NCBI GenBank assembly: GCA_032821775.1
Contig: JAVLRN010000004.1
Span: 2,294,001-2,358,000, forward strand
DNA: 64,000 nucleotides
DNA from: Sanguinoderma infundibulare
Taxonomy: Eukaryota > Basidiomycota > Agaricomycetes > Polyporales > Polyporaceae
Direction: 5' to 3'
Position numbers and translations under genes: made by a program. Below, piece after piece: positions 1-11,749 of the stretch (its first letter is position 1; every line of letters starts with the position of its first letter). Below the pieces are notes generated by a model. The model made no database searches and had not been told where the DNA came from. It was given only the letters and a program-made list of their open reading frames with translations.

Positions 1-239
1 ATGACGACACCCTGCGCGACATCGCCGTGCGCGACGCCGAGCGCATAAAGGCCGACCGCGAGGTGCACGTGTCCTCCCCCACCAGGAAGGACGCCTCAAC
101 GCCAACCGCACCGGTGGCCGAGGAAGCGGAAGAGGAAGCGAAGGCGAGCGAAGAGAGCGAGTGGGTACATGAGCCCGAGGGGGACAAGGTGGCAGCGGTG
201 ACCAATGGGCAGAAGGAGGCCGTGAACGGGGCTTCGTGA
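1..239 (+). CDS. 3' end of an unidentified gene
   Basis: The window opens inside an open frame (reading from base 3) that runs to a TGA at 237-239. About 78 residues are visible. They are hydrophilic and rich in Glu, Ala, Lys and Ser, with an acidic Glu/Ala stretch in the middle and no recognisable domain, so this looks like a disordered C-terminal tail. No start is present and the upstream part lies outside the window. The codon use and long open frame to the left edge favour real coding sequence. The function cannot be assigned from this piece. Confidence 0.55.
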   Translation, partial: DDTLRDIAVRDAERIKADREVHVSSPTRKDASTPTAPVAEEAEEEAKASEESEWVHEPEGDKVAAVTNGQKEAVNGAS

Positions 240-2277
240 GTTGTATATTATCCCCGACTCTCTGCGAAAGGATGCGCGTTGACTTTGGCCCTGTACCTAC
301 CCTTCGCGCGCTACCGGTTCTGCGACGGGGCCTGGTCTGCGAATTTTCTGTACTGTGTTGTGCGCGCGGCACGATGGCGTGGTGTTTGGATGCTCGTAGG
401 TATGCGACTACTATTCTGAGGGCTTGTAGCTTGCAATAGCGCGAGGTCAAAGATCAGTAGCTAGGACCGAACCTAGGTGCTGTACCGCTATCGTGGTACC
501 ACCACGAAGGCCGTCGAGCGCTTACAAACCCTTCCACCAACGACGACGTCATCAATTTTTCGATCTTGTCAGCAAGAGCAGGCAATGTTCCTCCTCTGCT
601 GTACTGTGCATCATGCTGATCGCCGTTGCAGCACCGGGACCGTGCCGATTCAAACTTGCCTACGTTATGACGTCGACACCGGGCACGTCGCCCATTCTGC
701 AGCTTCGCGGGGTTTTTTTCTCCTGTCAACACCCGTGTGTGCTTATTACCGACGCTCCTGACATTCGATCTGAGCCAGCATCGGGGAAGGGCTTCAGGGT
801 CGGGGAAAGGGGGCGGTCCTTGGTCTCGCCCTCGGAGACCTCGTCGGCATGCCAGGGCTCCATCACATCCGTCGAAGATGTTTCAGAGGTACGGATAACA
901 GTACGTGCACCGCAGACGTTCGAACGGGTGCTGTCACTTGTGCCTATTGAACGTCTATGTGGCGGCTGGGGGGACCTCTATTGGGCCCCGGCTCAACGCT
1001 GCCAGTGTTCTGGCCACTCGGTGTGTCTCTTGCGTTCCTTTCACTCAGACTCATTGGCAGCTCCGTCGGCCTAACATCACGGACGGGAGCTTTCGTTCTG
1101 GCCCTGTTGGGGTTAGGCCGACGATAGCTTTCATTTGTGAGTGCACCTGCGGCCTCCGTGTCGCAATCTGTGGCTGTCCCTGTCATCGACGTCCATTTGG
1201 GCATTCAGATGGTTTAACGTTTACGGATCGCTTGCAGTGGATGTCGAAGATGCGTGAGGTTAGCCTCGTCTTTGACAGCGACCATCTTGTCAGCTGTTCG
1301 CTAGGTGTTTTAACACGTTCACCCTTGGCCCTTATGCCTTGGGGCTGCCTGCTTTGACGTCGTAGGCTAATGGCGCGTCATTGTTGCACGTCATGTCGGT
1401 ACTTACACTTATTCCCAGGTGGCCCACGTTCCCCAAAGATGCCGACAGCCCAAGACTGTTATGCAGCGGACATAGTTCGCAGGCTTGCTCGGCCGACGGC
1501 GGGGTCGGTGGCGTACTTCAGATTGTCCACGAGCAGTCGTCGGGACGTGGACGTTTGAACGTTTGAATATCGCTGTCTTGCTGGTGAACCGGGTCCCGTC
1601 CACGCGCGGAGGACTCCCCGACCGCTATTTCTACCGCTATCACAAGCACCATCACATGTTCGCCCGATGGTGAACTTGGGCCAGAGGGTGCAGATACCCT
1701 TGCTGTCGCGATTGGGAGAGCAATGTCCAATTGCGTCCGTCGATGCTTCGCTTTACACAAATGGGTTTATTTCGCTGATACAGTTCAGTAACTGTATCTG
1801 TCCTGACGGGCGCCAGGCGCCGCATCTGGCGGCGGCTGAGAATCGAGACATTCTGCGCATGCATGCACGACGTTCTTCTCACTGACAGCGACGAGTGACA
1901 GAGGGCTTTCCCCATGTCCTCGGTCCTGTGGTCCCCGTCGAATGAGTGCCTGAGGGATATGGAAGGGTGCTTCGGACGAGGATGTATACATAACTCTTGC
2001 GCGGCTGCGCGGCGTGCTTCGTTTTCCCTTCCCTTGGTCGCGCGCTCTGCCTGGCCCCTTCAGGCCCTAGGCACGCCCCCGCCCTCGCCCTTCAAGCTCG
2101 CCCTCCCCTTGCCCTCCCTCTTTCCACCCCATCCTCCTCAACTATCATCGACCCTCGCTCGCCGCTTTCAAAAGCTGCCCCGCCACATCCCTCTTCTCCG
2201 AAGCTGGCTCCCTTTCCGCACCGGTCGTCTCACCACAAGACTGTGAGCGCTGGGTATCCGGCGCGCTCGAGCGTAAC
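240..2277. other. Gene-poor interval
   Basis: Many short overlapping frames occur on both strands, but none has convincing residue composition or a recognisable motif. The last 250 bases, about 2000-2250, are C/T-rich, as in the leader of the gene that follows. An 11-base inverted repeat lies at 1065-1122. Confidence 0.5.
1065..1122. repeat. Inverted repeat, 11-base arms
   Basis: GTCGGCCTAAC at 1065-1075 is perfectly inverted as GTTAGGCCGAC at 1112-1122, with a 36-base spacer. It could form a hairpin. No gene is attached to it. Confidence 0.6.
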
Positions 2278-4228
2278 ATGAGCGCCGCGTCTCTCGCGGC
2301 AGAGATCGACCTGGTGTGCGTCCTCCTGTTCCTGCTCACCGTGCCCTTCGTCTCTCCATCCCGTGAACTGGGCGCGAGACGACGGAGGCGCATACAAGCA
2401 CCCACCAACGCTGATGTCCCTCCGGCGCGCGCGAACCCCACAGTGCAGACGGCGCCAACTTCAACCGCATCGTGCAGGCCGTTGCCTTCGGTGAGTGCTC
2501 CGCCGCACGCCGCGCGCGATCCTCGTCTGTCTGCGGCGTTCCGTCGCGAAAGCCGCGAGCTCGCCCGGCCCAAGTCTCACATCTGTTTGAACGAGCATGC
2601 TTGCTTTCTTACCACACGCCACAGGGATGCTTTACTACGAATTTTTCCTCACGTTCCCGGCCGAGGTCGAGCGGTACTGGGCGGGGGGACGCTCCTGGGC
2701 GTCCTTTTTCTTCTTCGTGAACCGGTACATGGCCGTCTGTTGCCACATACCCGTCATCTACGAGTTCTTTGGGGACATGCCAGAGTCGGTGCGTTCCATG
2801 TCAATGTTGTCATAGTCTTTCCCGAGGCTGACGCCCACCGCCGGTTCTGGGTTCTGCCACGATGCTTAGAGGTGCGTTGGGATGTGATTGCAATTTAGTC
2901 CACGCGGATGCGCAATCTTAACATAAACATCCACAGATGTCGGAAACTGCAGTTGTACCACCAGCTACTAGCCGCGCTTACCCAATTTATCGTAGGCAGT
3001 GCGTTCGCGACGTCCCTGTTCACCCCGGGAACTACGAGGCTGACGCTATGTGCACATAGTATTATTGATGCTTCGAACATATGCGCTCTACAACCGAAAT
3101 CGCAAGGTTATGGGCCTGCTATGGTCAATATGTGTCGTTGGGGGTGCGATCTCAGCGGTATGTCGCAATTTTCGAGGCTAAATCATTGCGTGTCCACTGA
3201 CGCATCGCGCGTGTCTTCAGTGGGCGATCCTCGGCGCGCGCGGAGCCCCTCTTGACTCGCCCGATGTCTCACGATTAGTGGGGTGCGACCTGCGGATCTC
3301 CCAGCGACAGTGAGTGTTTTAGGACTCGATTTGTACTACTTCATCGTGCTCAATCGGGGCGTGAACGTTCGCAGAGGCTACTGTAAGCGTTGCCCATGTG
3401 TACAAGAACCTCTTCAGGGACGATAGGCTAATGCCCATGTCGGCGATGCTACGATGCAGATCTCGCCGCCGCGTGGAGCTCGATATTCGTCTTTGACACG
3501 ACCGTCTTTGGCCTGACTCTTTGGCAGGCGCTGCACGTGGGACGGATGTGGAGCCATAGCTTTTTTCACGTCATCCTCAGAGACGGTGAGTACCTTCCCC
3601 GTGTCATGCTACCTCTATTAGGCATTCCGTTGCAATTGCATACTGACGTCGCCCTTCCTTGGTCCGACATGCAGGAACGATGTACTTCGGGTACGTACGT
3701 TGCTATGCGACACATTCCTTCATGGACACGAAGGATGCACAGAGCGAGCTCTGGCTAACTTCTGACTGGCCTCTCCGGCAGGATACTCGCCATCTGTTAC
3801 ATGTCAAACATCCTGACATATGCGGTATGTCGCCGCACTTCGCCGCCGTTCTTCTGTTCCCGCAGGCTCCTCTGACGTCCGTGCGTGTCGCCTTGTCGCC
3901 ATAGCTCGCGCAGGTACGTTCTTCGCCGGCGTGCGCAGTGCGGCGATCGAGGTGGCTGACCCTCCGTATCCCCGCCGCCAACAGCCAAAGCATAAAGGAA
4001 TTCTGACAACGATGACAAACGTGTACGTTTTTCAAATCTACGCGTCTCGAGAGAGGATGTACCGTTCCTCATCATCTGCCACTTTGCGCTCTTCGCGCGA
4101 ACCTGTGCGTGTGGGACGCGCACCGCAGGATCTCGACGTCGCTCACCTCGCGCATGATGCTCAACATCCGCAATCCGGACCTGCTCGAGCTTCCGCACCG
4201 TTGGCCATCAGACCACTTCGAGATCTGA
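2278..4228 (+). CDS. DUF6533-domain multi-pass membrane protein
   Basis: This is a basidiomycete-specific family of membrane proteins of unknown function with about seven helices. The diagnostic N-terminal motif reads YYEFFLTFPAEVERYW and is followed by a helix ending in FFVNRYM (about 2625-2788). The next diagnostic motif, LRTYALYNRN, lies in the exon 3060-3157. Other supported exons are about 2938-2998, 3221-3309, 3375-3382 (8 bases), 3460-3585, 3675-3690 (16 bases) and 3782-3824. The last exon ends in SRMMLNIRN and a TGA at 4226-4228, which is the usual family C-terminal end. The ATG at 2278 is only a candidate: the exon just before 2490 cannot be joined to it in frame with confidence, and neither the junction after 2788 nor the exon between 3824 and about 4127 is fully resolved. 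The identification is firm and the exon map partial. Confidence 0.75.
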
Positions 4229-4850
4229 GCCGTACCTCGCCGGATCTGACCGTTGAGGCGGTTCGAGATTCGAGAAGATGGGGAAAACTTGTGGTATCAT
4301 TATTGCACCTCGATCGTGATGCATGGACAATGAACCCGGACAATGCGCCATTGTACTATACCATGCGAACTCTCTCGGACTCGTATGCTAGTGTAGCCTA
4401 GTAATCACTAGAGGTTAGAATGCGCAGAAATAATTTGGCATGGCTGGGGATCGAAGTTGGGTACATATGGGCGCCTACGCCTGATCCACTTCTGAGCCCA
4501 AGGTCCCGCTGTCAGGATGGATGTGGACACCGTCACTGGAACTGACCATTGAGGTTAGCAGAGGCCGGATGGTCTTTCGGCTCCATCCTTTACTTGATTG
4601 GCCTCATCCACTCGCGAGGAAGGCCACAAATTTACAGAAGGCAACACACCCAAGGTATAGGCTCAGACCGAACGGAAGTAAGTTCCAAACCTCGGTGAGT
4701 CCCACGCATCCATCTTTCAACCATTCACCACTCAGACGGTCCTCCTACGCCTAGTTTGTCCCCAACACGCACCAGCAGAAGCTGTCACGACTTGAGCTGA
4801 CCGTCCGTCGTCATAGATAACACTTCGGATGACCACTCTATCTGCCAGCC
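4229..4850. other. Intergenic; nothing recognised
   Basis: There is no convincing reading frame. The F-box exon expected upstream of the decayed gene at 4851 was looked for here and not found. Confidence 0.5.
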
Positions 4851-6012
4851 ATGGAAAAGAAATCGTCGATGGACGCCGTCAAGTGGGAGCGGTTCAAGTT
4901 GCTTGCATCCTATATCCCCGATGCCTCGTGGTGGGATCCGATGTACGACAAAGCGCCGCTCATCCGTGCTCTCATCGAACACAACAACGGCGTAACATTC
5001 CTCCCGCGTGTATGCTCTCTCGAGTGGCATGACTCAAGCCGGGGGAAAGCGACCTTCTGCCCCTCCTCGTCCCCCCGACTTTGGAGCTGCTCGATTACCA
5101 GATGTGGGACCTCGAATTCCGGTTCGAGGACTTGGACGAGCAGTTCAGAAGGCTACCCTCTACTGCTCCGTCCTTGCATTCTCTCCAGTTCCACGAACCC
5201 AACGACAATATCAACATCATCACCCTTGCGTCTCATTTCCTCCGCCTCCGCCGTCTTGTTGTTCTCGGGCAAGGCATTGTCATGCACAACGACCTCCCCA
5301 AGTTGCCATCACCCAGGACCCTCCAGTACCTCGACGTGCGTGTGTCAGGACCCGTAACCATTGTCCTCGATGCCCCGGCTTTGGATAGCCTCATGCTTTT
5401 CGGTCACTCACGGTGCGTCGCGTCCGTTGTGGCCCGCCTCCGCGCACCCCGCCTCTCCTTGGTGGCGCTCCACTGCACCGACGTCCCTCTCAAACCCGTC
5501 GTAGAGCTCCTCCAGCCTTTGATGCGCACAAATCGGCGCATTCGCGAGCTTCGTTTGTTCGTTCGATATTCCACGACGCCTATGCACGCAGGCATACGCG
5601 CGTTGGGCAAGGCGTGGCCCGAGCTCGACAGCCTCGCGATCAGGGTCACGGAGTGGTTGGTCGGGTCACGCGTCTGCCACTGTTCCGTGGACGTGCTAAG
5701 TTGCGGATGTTGTGCGACTTTGTCCTAGGCTGAGATCCCTCACCATCCCAATGGACTTCTACTCCGCGGCCGCGCCCGAAACGTCTACCCCAGAACACTC
5801 TGTCCCTGTGCGCCCGGGCACGTAGAGCCGGGAGTCGACGTGGCGGCGCTCGCGCGAGACATCGATCGCCTCTTCCCGAACCTTGTCATGAGTCTGATGG
5901 GGGGGGTGGGTGGGGGTGTCTGATTGGTGCGTCGAGCGAGGAGACAAAGGCGAAGTGGGCATCGATGTGGACGGAGCTGAAACGGATCCGGAAGGAGCGG
6001 GGGTGCGATGGT
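4851..6012 (+). pseudogene. Decayed F-box/LRR-type gene
   Basis: This is a degraded relative of the gene at 24107-25646 on the other strand. The shared blocks are WERFKLLASYIP near the start, then LDEQFRRLPSTAPSL, VLDAPALDSL, LRSLTIPMDFY and ASMWTELKRIRKERG, but they fall in different frames. Frame breaks are seen near 5040 and near 5700. The stop at 5823-5825 is followed by a shift into a frame reading DIDRLFPNLVM, and a further break lies at the poly-G tract 5899-5916. No F-box exon is present upstream, so the copy is also 5' truncated. The intact relatives are predicted substrate-recognition proteins of SCF ubiquitin ligases; this copy cannot make a full protein. Confidence 0.75.
5899..5916 (+). 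repeat. G-tract run in the decayed gene
   Basis: Runs of 8, 3 and 5 G, each separated by a single T, lie at the point where the decayed F-box/LRR frame breaks for the last time. Slippage here is a likely cause of that break. Confidence 0.6.
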
Positions 6013-6209
6013 GTTGGCGGGTTCTGTGAGTGGGCCTTGCCGCATTGCAATCTCAATGCTACCGAGTTACGATCCCAGATTTGGCCTGTGTCTATCTTCG
6101 TAAATAATTTGGTTGAACACTGGTAATGTCGGACGCTTATTATCCATGACAATCGCTGGCATTACTAGTACGTCTTTCTACGGCTACATGAATGACGCGC
6201 TGTTACTAC

Positions 6210-8056
6210 TCAATCATACGGAGCGATATCTTCAGCGGGAAACGAGTTGATCGAGCTGCCATCGCGTTCATATTCGCCATGCCCATACTCCCAGTCCTCC
6301 TCTTCAACGCCCCTACGCTCCGCTCGCACCCTTCGCAACTCTTCCCACATATTCTCCCACACAGACATCATCTCTGTTGTTGCAGATTCCAAATAGGTGT
6401 CTTTAGAGCACGAGCCCGGCTCCAGGTTTGGAAAAAGGACGTCGATGAGCTGCGCGAGGTGTGCGGGTTCTACCTGGTCACTGACCTGCCCTACGCGGAG
6501 GTCGAGCGTAGACAGAGGATGAGAGCCAATGAGCTCGAGGGGGCTTGGCAAGATGGGATTGCGTAGAAAGTCGATGGGGATATCGATCTGCTGCAGGTGG
6601 GGACAGTAACGGGCGATGTGCGCCAACGCGGTCGAAGTCGGACAGTGCCCGGCACCGAGATGATGTACCTTGAATCGCATAAATTCCAGGCCGCCCCACG
6701 CCTTGATCATCGCGAGGACGTCGTCGTCGGTGAGTCCCATGACACAATTGTGTCCGAACGAGACGTGGCGCATGCGGGAGTGGGAAAGCAGTGGACGAAA
6801 CATGTCGCCGAGCATGATGGGTGGGAGGGACCGAGTATTTTCCTCAGCGCGTTGCCGTGCGTCCAAGTCGTCGTTATCGTCCCACCAATCTACCCAGAGC
6901 CGTAGGTCCTGTAATTTCATCGCGGATGCCGCAACGGACAGGTCCCGAATGAGATCAAAGTAGTGGGTGTCGCGAAATGAGGAAGGATGTTCCACCAACG
7001 TCATGTGGACTGTTGAGAGAAGGGGGGCGCGGAGAAGGGCAATGATTGGGAACACGCTCGACACGTTACCGTGGGGGAGGAATAGGTTTCGTAACCTCGG
7101 CGCTTCAATAATAATGTCTTCACAGTCCAGGTGGGAATGGGGGAGACGGCAATCAAGGAGCTCCAGCGCAGGGAGAGACAAGAGTCGAGAGAGGGTTGAA
7201 ATTGAGTCAAGTGGCCGATGGACGATCAAGGAGCGAAGGTGGGGGAATAGAGACAAGGGACTAACGAAGGAAGGGACGTCATCCCCTTCAGGTTCGGCGT
7301 GGACGCGACATGACTTGAGGGTCAGAGCGACACCAGCAAGGCTCGTCAGTGTGTCCTTTGTAACATTCCGGGGCTGATCTTGTGGGACTGTGTAGTCGAA
7401 TGAATACAAAGAAGAAGGGACAATAAGGGGCAGTAGACCCATAACAATCGGTTGTTCCGTCCAAGACAGCGATCGCAGGTTTGACAGGAATGTGGAGCTG
7501 TGATTATAGGCAATGAGAGTCCGGATGAGCGAGACCTCCTCCTCGCACATATACCAGACGAATATGTCACGGACATATGAAGAACGCAGTAGAAATCGGT
7601 CCCATGTGCGAGGATCTGTGTAAGGTTTCTTCTCCATGACCTGAAGAAAACGTGAGATCCGATGCGAAAGAGCCGACTTCTGAAACAACTCACATCTGCA
7701 TAATACGCAGGCAGCAACTTGGAATTGGGATATATGTGTTTTTCGGGAAGAGGGAAAAGGATGTTGTACAGCGGGAGCGCTATGTGCCAACCTAGAGATC
7801 GCCATAGAATTTTGCACGCAGGCTCAGTCCACGCCCGGCATACAAGGGCACAATGCAGGACAGCATCCGATTCTGTGCCTTCGTGATAGAGAGTGAAGTT
7901 GAGGTGACTGAAGACGACTTCGAGGATGTCTTCATGTTCCAGGGGCGCGACACTGATAGACAGTAACTTGAGCTGCTGCCTCAGACTAGGGTCGGTGATG
8001 AGGGATGAAGGACGAACTTTTGTAGCATGGAGGGTGATATGGACCGGTAAACCGCG
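6210..8056 (-). CDS. F-box/LRR-type protein
   Basis: This is a predicted SCF ubiquitin-ligase adaptor: the F-box binds Skp1 and the leucine-rich part should bind a substrate. The exon 8056-7694 carries the F-box, visible as LEHEDILEVVF followed by HCALVCRAWTEP and ILWRSLG. An intron (7693-7641) has the donor GTGAGT, and the exon 7640-6210 encodes 477 codons in phase. The C-terminal exon has irregular repeats of the type LxxLxxLxL (for example LRSLIVHR, LRNLFLPHG), then the family end motif DVLFPNLEPG and an acidic tail. The 5' end is not solved: the frame is open from an acceptor at 8057 and needs at least one more exon, perhaps starting at the ATG at 8204. The family is shared with 10098-11749 and 24107-25646. 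Confidence 0.75.
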
Positions 8057-8204
8057 CTGAGGGTGAGTGGAAGGAAGATAAGGCAGCGTGCAGTGCCATC
8101 ATGATCGATATCCAAAGCGCAACCTCGCTCCTCGGCCGACAAACGCCGAGCGCTTATGCGACAGGCTTGCTGGTGCCAGCACGATGACCATCATCACTGG
8201 CCAT

Positions 8205-8598
8205 GGGCCTCACTTCGCGCCTAGAAGAAGTTGCCCAAGACTTCGTACCACAAGTATGTACGCGTGTTCCAGATCCCTGTGTCGTAACTAATTAATCAGA
8301 AGAGTCACTTTCACGCGACGTACTTTGTACCCTAACTTATTGCTAACTTGCGACCGGACTCGCCCATTCGGAAGCGGTGAACATCGTGGATCGAAATGAA
8401 CGGCCGTTACCAGGAAGGCAATCCGTTCCTGTACATGGAGCACCGTAGTACGTAACTCTGCAACGAACATCTCCCATCCACTCAACTGTGGCACAGTATC
8501 CGACAGCCTACTGTCCGCGCATCTGATAGTCAATTCGCGTGCCTCTGCTAGTGAATTTCACACTCACCTGACGAATCTGTCACTTTGCGTCAGTCATC
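8205..8598. other. Intergenic spacer, partly duplicated
   Basis: The part just below 8598 resembles 9990-10097, the 3' flank of the neighbouring F-box/LRR gene (shared words such as CACTCAC, GACGAAT, CTTTGCGTC). It was therefore copied along with the gene. No coding sequence is seen. Confidence 0.55.
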
Positions 8599-9860
8599 TC
8601 AGCTCTGCGCCTCCATCCGACGGTGTTGCAAGTGGTGCACAATATGCCAGGTGGGATGGGGAAAGAAAGCATTGCACCGCTCAACGTTGAGGTCAGGGAA
8701 GAGAGCATCCATCAGCTGCGCGTAATCGATGTACCGGTTTGGCTCGAGGGGGAAGCACAAAGTGACTGCTCGTAAACCGTTCTCCCGGCCAGGACTCGGA
8801 GTAGTCTTCGCCAGGTGGTTGTCGGGTGGTTCCAAGGTGAGAGTCATGAGATTGGGGCACCGTCTGGCGAGGGACTCGGACTCGCCGTCGCACGAGGGGA
8901 AACGCAACAGCTCGTGTCTTGTGTCTTCGACGGTCGGAGGACCTCGTCCCACGCTCAATCTAAGGGTCGTGAGATCTGGCCATGCACGGACAAGCTTGCT
9001 AATAGAGTCATCTATGATTTTGACCAGCTCTAGAGAGGGAAATGATAAGGACAGCTTCTCCAAGTTCCAGAGTATGTACCGTCACAGCTAAGCGTGTGCA
9101 GCTGTTGACAAGTGGTGGTAATAGATTCGCCAGATGCTTGGAAGTTGCTGATCTGCACGTCGAGCTTGCCGAGTTTAGGCAAAGACAGTATGGCGCAGAA
9201 TTCGCTCGGATTCAGCGCAATGTGGGGGTGCAGGGACAAATCGCGAAGATTTGTGTGTTGGAGGAGCGATGACACAGAAAATGGCAGGTGGCCTGTTTGC
9301 CGTATGGTCATGCTTAACCGTTCAATGGATGGCGCTCGGGTAGAGATGTGCGTCAGGGCGTCATCTAATTGCGGATAGTTCGGGGGGTAGACAGTGAAAT
9401 GTACCCATTGCAACTGGGAAGGAAGCAGCGACCAGAGCGGTTCACGAATGGAAGTAAGGATCCAGGATATTGACCTGAGGGCGGGTACGAACGTGGTATC
9501 GCCATTTCGACGAAGGAGCAACCGAACCAAGTTGGCCTCTGAAGAGTTGGCCGGAGAGCTCCATCTCCAAGGCATGGATAGGTGCCGGATCCGAGCCCCG
9601 CAGCGTAGGAAGCTGTTCCATGTATTACAGTTATTGTATGGCCGCGTGAGGCCCATCTACAGGCCGATTTGAGTTGGGCTGTCGTGGATACCTTGGATCA
9701 CACTTACGCGGATCGCATACAGTTTCATGGATTTCCGGTCTTCAAGAACCCCACGAAGGAGTACGTTGTATAGATCCTCGATATCCACAGTGCGCCAGAG
9801 GACCGTCGATGCCGGTTCGTACCACGCGAGGCAGACACGGGCGAAAGTAGCACATGCCAC
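8599..9860 (-). pseudogene. F-box/LRR tandem copy with internal deletion
   Basis: This is a tandem copy of the gene at 10098-11749. It has the F-box remnant CLAWYEPASTVLWRTVD (exon to 9708), a 51-base intron (9657-9707) in the same place, then an LRR exon that follows the paralogue closely. Near 9050-9078 the frame jumps from GTY directly to NLEKLSLSF. About 80 residues present in the paralogue are missing and the frame shifts, so the two parts (9656-9030 and 9063-8599) overlap out of phase. The 5' end is also shortened: the residues before DYVAC, including the start of the F-box, are replaced by unrelated sequence with a TGA. It is probably non-functional, or makes only a truncated protein. 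Confidence 0.75.
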
Positions 9861-9896
9861 ATAATCGGTTAACGTTCACGACTATCGCGATTTTGT

Positions 9897-9908
9897 TTAG
9901 GGTTAGGG
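9897..9908 (+). repeat. Two telomere-type hexamers
   Basis: TTAGGGTTAGGG, two copies of the usual fungal telomere unit, lies at the boundary between the truncated F-box/LRR copy and the 3' flank of the intact one. Confidence 0.6.
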
Positions 9909-10097
9909 TGTCATAGGAGAGTGACGACACTTTCTGTATGTACACAGTAACCCTGACCAAATATCTCTCGTGCTCTTTTATCCTCATCGCATCCAACGGT
10001 CTACGTTCTGCGCATTTGGTGGTCAATATTTCAATACCCGTACCTCTGTCAGCGAGTTTAACACTCACCCGACGAATGTGTTGCTTTGCGTCGACCA

Positions 10098-11749
10098 TCA
10101 GCCCCAAGCCTCCATCCGCCGCCGTTGCAAGCCGTGCAGAATGTCCCACATAGGGTGCGGAAAACAAGCATTGCACCGCTCGACGTCGAAGTAAGGGAAA
10201 AGCCCGTCCACCAGTTGCGCGCACCGGTACCAGTCCACCTCGTGAGGGACGTTCAAGGTGAGCTCTTGGAGGCCATGCTTCGACCCGAGACCCGGAGTGA
10301 TTGTAGCCAGATCGTCGGTCATATTCGCCAGGCAAATGTCGGATCGTTCCATGTTGAGGGTCATGAGATTCGGGCGGTGTCGCGCCAGATACTCTTGGCC
10401 ACGGTACGACGGGAAGGAGGACATCTCGGCCATCGTCTGCGGACTCGAGGGATGCCCTGCCAGGCTCAGTCTGAGGGTCGTGAGCTCTGGCCACGCTTGC
10501 GTCAATCTGCGGAGACCGTCGTCTGGGATGATGATCGGGTGGAAGAACGAGACGGATAGCTTTTTCAGGTTCTCGAGACGACCAAACAGCGGCTCGAAGA
10601 CGTCCTCGATCGTGATCGTCGCCGGCGGCTCCGTGAAACGCGCGGGCCCTAGGGTTATGGAAAGGGTGCGCAAGGATAATGGGGAGATGCTGGACAGTAT
10701 CGAGCAGGAGAGGGTGCGTTGGGCATCTGAACAGTAGCCAGTGGTGAGTTCGGGTGATAAGTGCAAAGCATGGAGGGAAGGGAACCGGAACCGGTTCATG
10801 AGCATTGTGACGTCTGGGTATGTACCACGGCATCCAAGTGTATGTAGCTGTTGGCAAACGGTGATGGTTTTACCAGACACTTGGAAATTACCGATTTGGA
10901 CGTCAAGCTTGCTGAGTTTGGGCAAAGAGAGTATGACACCGAATTCGGTTGGGGTCAGCGCTATGCGGGGGTACACGGACAATTCGCGAAGATTGGCGTG
11001 TTGGAGAAGTGATGACGCAGAAAATGGCAGGCGTTCTGAATCCCGTACGGTCATGCTCAACCATACAATAGATGGGGCTCGGATAGAGATGTGCAAGAGG
11101 ACATCATCCAATTGCGGACACGGGGCGTCAACAACGAGATGCATCCGTTGCAACGAGGAAGGGAGCAGCGACCAAAGGGGCTCGTTAGGGGTGACGAGCC
11201 AGGACATTGACTTGAGCGAGGATAGGAACGTGTTTCCGCCATTTTGAGAGAGTAACGACTGAACCAAGTCGACCTCTGCGGCGCTTGCGGGAGAGCTCCA
11301 GCCATTCGGAGTCCACAGGTGTCGGATCCGACCTCCGCAGTGGACGAAACTGTCCCATGTTTTATGGTTGTCGTATGGCCGCTTGGACTTCACCTACGAG
11401 ACGGTGTGAGTGAGCATCATAGATGCTTTGGGTGGAGACTTACAATGTTCGCGTACTGCTTCATAGATTCCCGGTCCTCAGGGGCACCTGGGAGGAGCAC
11501 GTTGTATAGGTCCATCATATCCACCGCGCGCCAGATGACAGAGGACGCCGGCTCATACCACGCAAGGCAAACGAGCGCGCAACTGGCACATGCGGCACGG
11601 TCAATATGGTGGCCGGGGGGGTTGAAGAGTTCAAATATCGTGAAGAGAATATCGTAATTGAACAGCATATGATGGGCATGTTGAGCCAACGTCCTTGAAC
11701 GCTGGTAGCGACGAAACCTGTTGAGTGGGCTCGAAGCCGACGGTTCCAT
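10098..11749 (-). CDS. F-box/LRR-type protein (intact tandem copy)
   Basis: This is a predicted SCF ubiquitin-ligase adaptor of 533 residues in two exons: 11749-11444 (102 codons) and 11393-10098 (431 codons plus stop). They are separated by a 50-base GTAAGT...GTAG intron, and the phase is kept. The F-box occupies about residues 25-75 (NYDILFTIFELF, then ASCALVCLAWYEP and VIWRAVD). The rest holds irregular leucine-rich segments (LRELSVYP, LSKLDVQIGN, LTTLRLSLAG) and ends with the family motif LVDGLFPYFDVERCNACFP. The ATG at 11749 opens the frame. The adjacent copy at 8599-9860 derives from the same gene. The substrate is unknown; such families are expanded and fast evolving in Agaricomycetes. 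Confidence 0.82.

Noticed and set aside
9742..10857. Minus-strand frame of 371 codons
   Set aside because: It overlaps the F-box/LRR gene in another frame, and the product is Arg/Pro/His-rich without motifs.
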